Positions 33,615 through 34,348 of a stretch of DNA of 34,348 nt are shown one piece after another. The position numbers and the translations under genes are program-made. Source of the DNA: Argonema antarcticum A004/B2. Lineage in GTDB: Bacteria > Cyanobacteriota > Cyanobacteriia > Cyanobacteriales > Aerosakkonemataceae. The stretch lies in NCBI RefSeq assembly GCF_023333585.1, contig NZ_JAIQZN010000058.1, positions 1-34,348 of the forward strand. Direction: 5' to 3'. The notes below the pieces were generated by a model that was not told the DNA's origin, searched no databases, and saw nothing but the letters and a program-made list of their open reading frames with translations. Numbering within the stretch: position 1 is the stretch's first letter; each line of letters begins with the position of its first letter.

Positions 33615-33781
33615 TAAATTATTCGTATGAGTATATGAATGAGATAGAGCGGTCGATAAATTTACCCAAAAGTTGCTTTTAGCAACTTAGTATCCCTTGG
33701 AACCCACATTCCGTTGTAATGTTACGCAATACGAAGTCCACAATATTAATGCTGTTCAGTTTGTTCAGGAGAATTTAAGTC

Positions 33782-34348
33782 ATGTTAGAAGAACGCTCTC
33801 TTTTTAACGAAAGTTTTTATCTAGAATCCAATCTAGATGTAGCTGAAGCGAAGGCTAAAGGTGTTGTCAATAGTGGGTTTGACCACTTTGAGCAGTTTGG
33901 CAAATTCGAGCGTCGAAATCCCAGCGCCTTGTTTGACCAAAATTTATATCTTTCCAAATATGTTGATGTGGCGCAGGCAGTGGATAAACGGGGTTTTGGA
34001 AGTGCCTTTGACCACTTTATGTTATTCGGGCAAAAAGAATTGCGGGATGCCAGTATTGTATTTCAGAATAGCTATTATTTAGCCAAAAATCAGGATGTTG
34101 ACGCCGCAGTTAAAAAAGATGAACTGACGGGAATCGAACATTTTGTTAAGTATGGCATTGATGAGGGACGCGCTGCTTCGGATAAATTTGATCTTGGATA
34201 TTATTTGGGAAATTATCCCGATTTAAAGGCGGCGGGATTAAATAATTCACAAGCAATTCAACATTTTGTTCGGCACGGTTTACAAGAGAAACGTTTTGGT
34301 TGTTTGTTAGATATAATTACCGGAAACTTAGTCGTAACGCCACTAACT
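33782..34348 (+). CDS. YLxxNxDV-type repeat protein, 3' end outside window
   Basis: ATG 33782 with AGGAGA about 9 nt upstream; the frame is open for 189 codons to the window edge. It consists of four ~40-residue repeats: FNESFYLESNLDVAEAKAKG with HFEQFGKFERRNPS, FDQNLYLSKYVDVAQAV with HFMLFGQKELRD, FQNSYYLAKNQDVDAAV with HFVKYGIDEGRA, and FDLGYYLGNYPDLKAA with HFVRHGLQEKRF. This repeat (consensus YYLxxNPDVAxAV...HFxxxGxxEGR) occurs in cyanobacterial and proteobacterial extracellular or calcium-binding proteins, often before RTX-type or enzymatic domains. No signal peptide, which fits type I secretion. The rest of the protein is unknown. Confidence 0.85.
   Translation, partial: MLEERSLFNESFYLESNLDVAEAKAKGVVNSGFDHFEQFGKFERRNPSALFDQNLYLSKYVDVAQAVDKRGFGSAFDHFMLFGQKELRDASIVFQNSYYLAKNQDVDAAVKKDELTGIEHFVKYGIDEGRAASDKFDLGYYLGNYPDLKAAGLNNSQAIQHFVRHGLQEKRFGCLLDIITGNLVVTPLT

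Larger units (their letters stand above)
33384..33781. other. intergenic promoter region with palindromes
   Basis: No gene. It holds a good sigma-70-like promoter (33586-33614), a palindrome just upstream of it (33563-33579) and a hairpin in the leader (AAGTTGC/GCAACTT, 33670-33688). AGGAGA (about 33767-33772) precedes the ATG of the next gene. Confidence 0.7.

Overview
The window looks like chromosomal DNA of a filamentous cyanobacterium. Signs are the many HIP1 octamers (GCGATCGC), short tandem heptamer repeats between genes, a cyanobacterial-type glutamate-cysteine ligase, a bacterial ADP-glucose pyrophosphorylase, haemagglutinin-type secreted proteins, and several TPR-CHAT, NB-ARC and Ser/Thr kinase-TPR proteins. 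The species cannot be fixed from the sequence alone.

Layout. 1-3979: the 3' part of a TPR-CHAT protease-like gene, followed by a membrane protein with a CorA-like outline that is split by a frameshift. 4002-6859 (minus): a large Cache/HAMP sensor histidine kinase and a SET-domain protein. 7113-10286 (plus): an HDAC-family deacetylase, cyanobacterial GshA and TrmL. 10287-11148 is an intergenic leader with self-complementary segments, ahead of a LysM-M23 cell-wall hydrolase (11149-13584) that ends in a clear terminator. A tRNA-Met (CAU) follows at 13709. 13836-21060 is mostly housekeeping: a GH133-like glycogen debranching enzyme, 2-Cys peroxiredoxin, a second peroxiredoxin-like protein, a DnaJ/CbpA chaperone, a P-loop kinase and glgC. 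21061-22099 is non-coding apart from a Uma2 remnant.

22100-34348 is accessory in character. It holds a TpsA-like secreted haemagglutinin-domain protein and a CHAT lipoprotein flanked by perfect 30-bp inverted repeats. Next come a MazEF-like module and a HicB antitoxin whose hicA partner carries a nonsense codon. A zinc-ribbon/Ser-Thr kinase/TPR protein overlaps a gene for an anchored extracytoplasmic partner. An HTH-NB-ARC protein follows, and then the start of a gene encoding a YLxxNxDV-type repeat protein behind a good sigma-70-like promoter.

Glycogen synthesis and debranching (glgC, GDE) and thiol/redox defence (gshA, two peroxiredoxins) form the housekeeping core. The unusual material is the two CHAT loci (one with a possible membrane effector, one with a secreted TPS protein), the SET/HDAC divergent pair, and repeats that have entered coding sequences in frame. 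No transposase, CRISPR array, rRNA or phage gene was seen.
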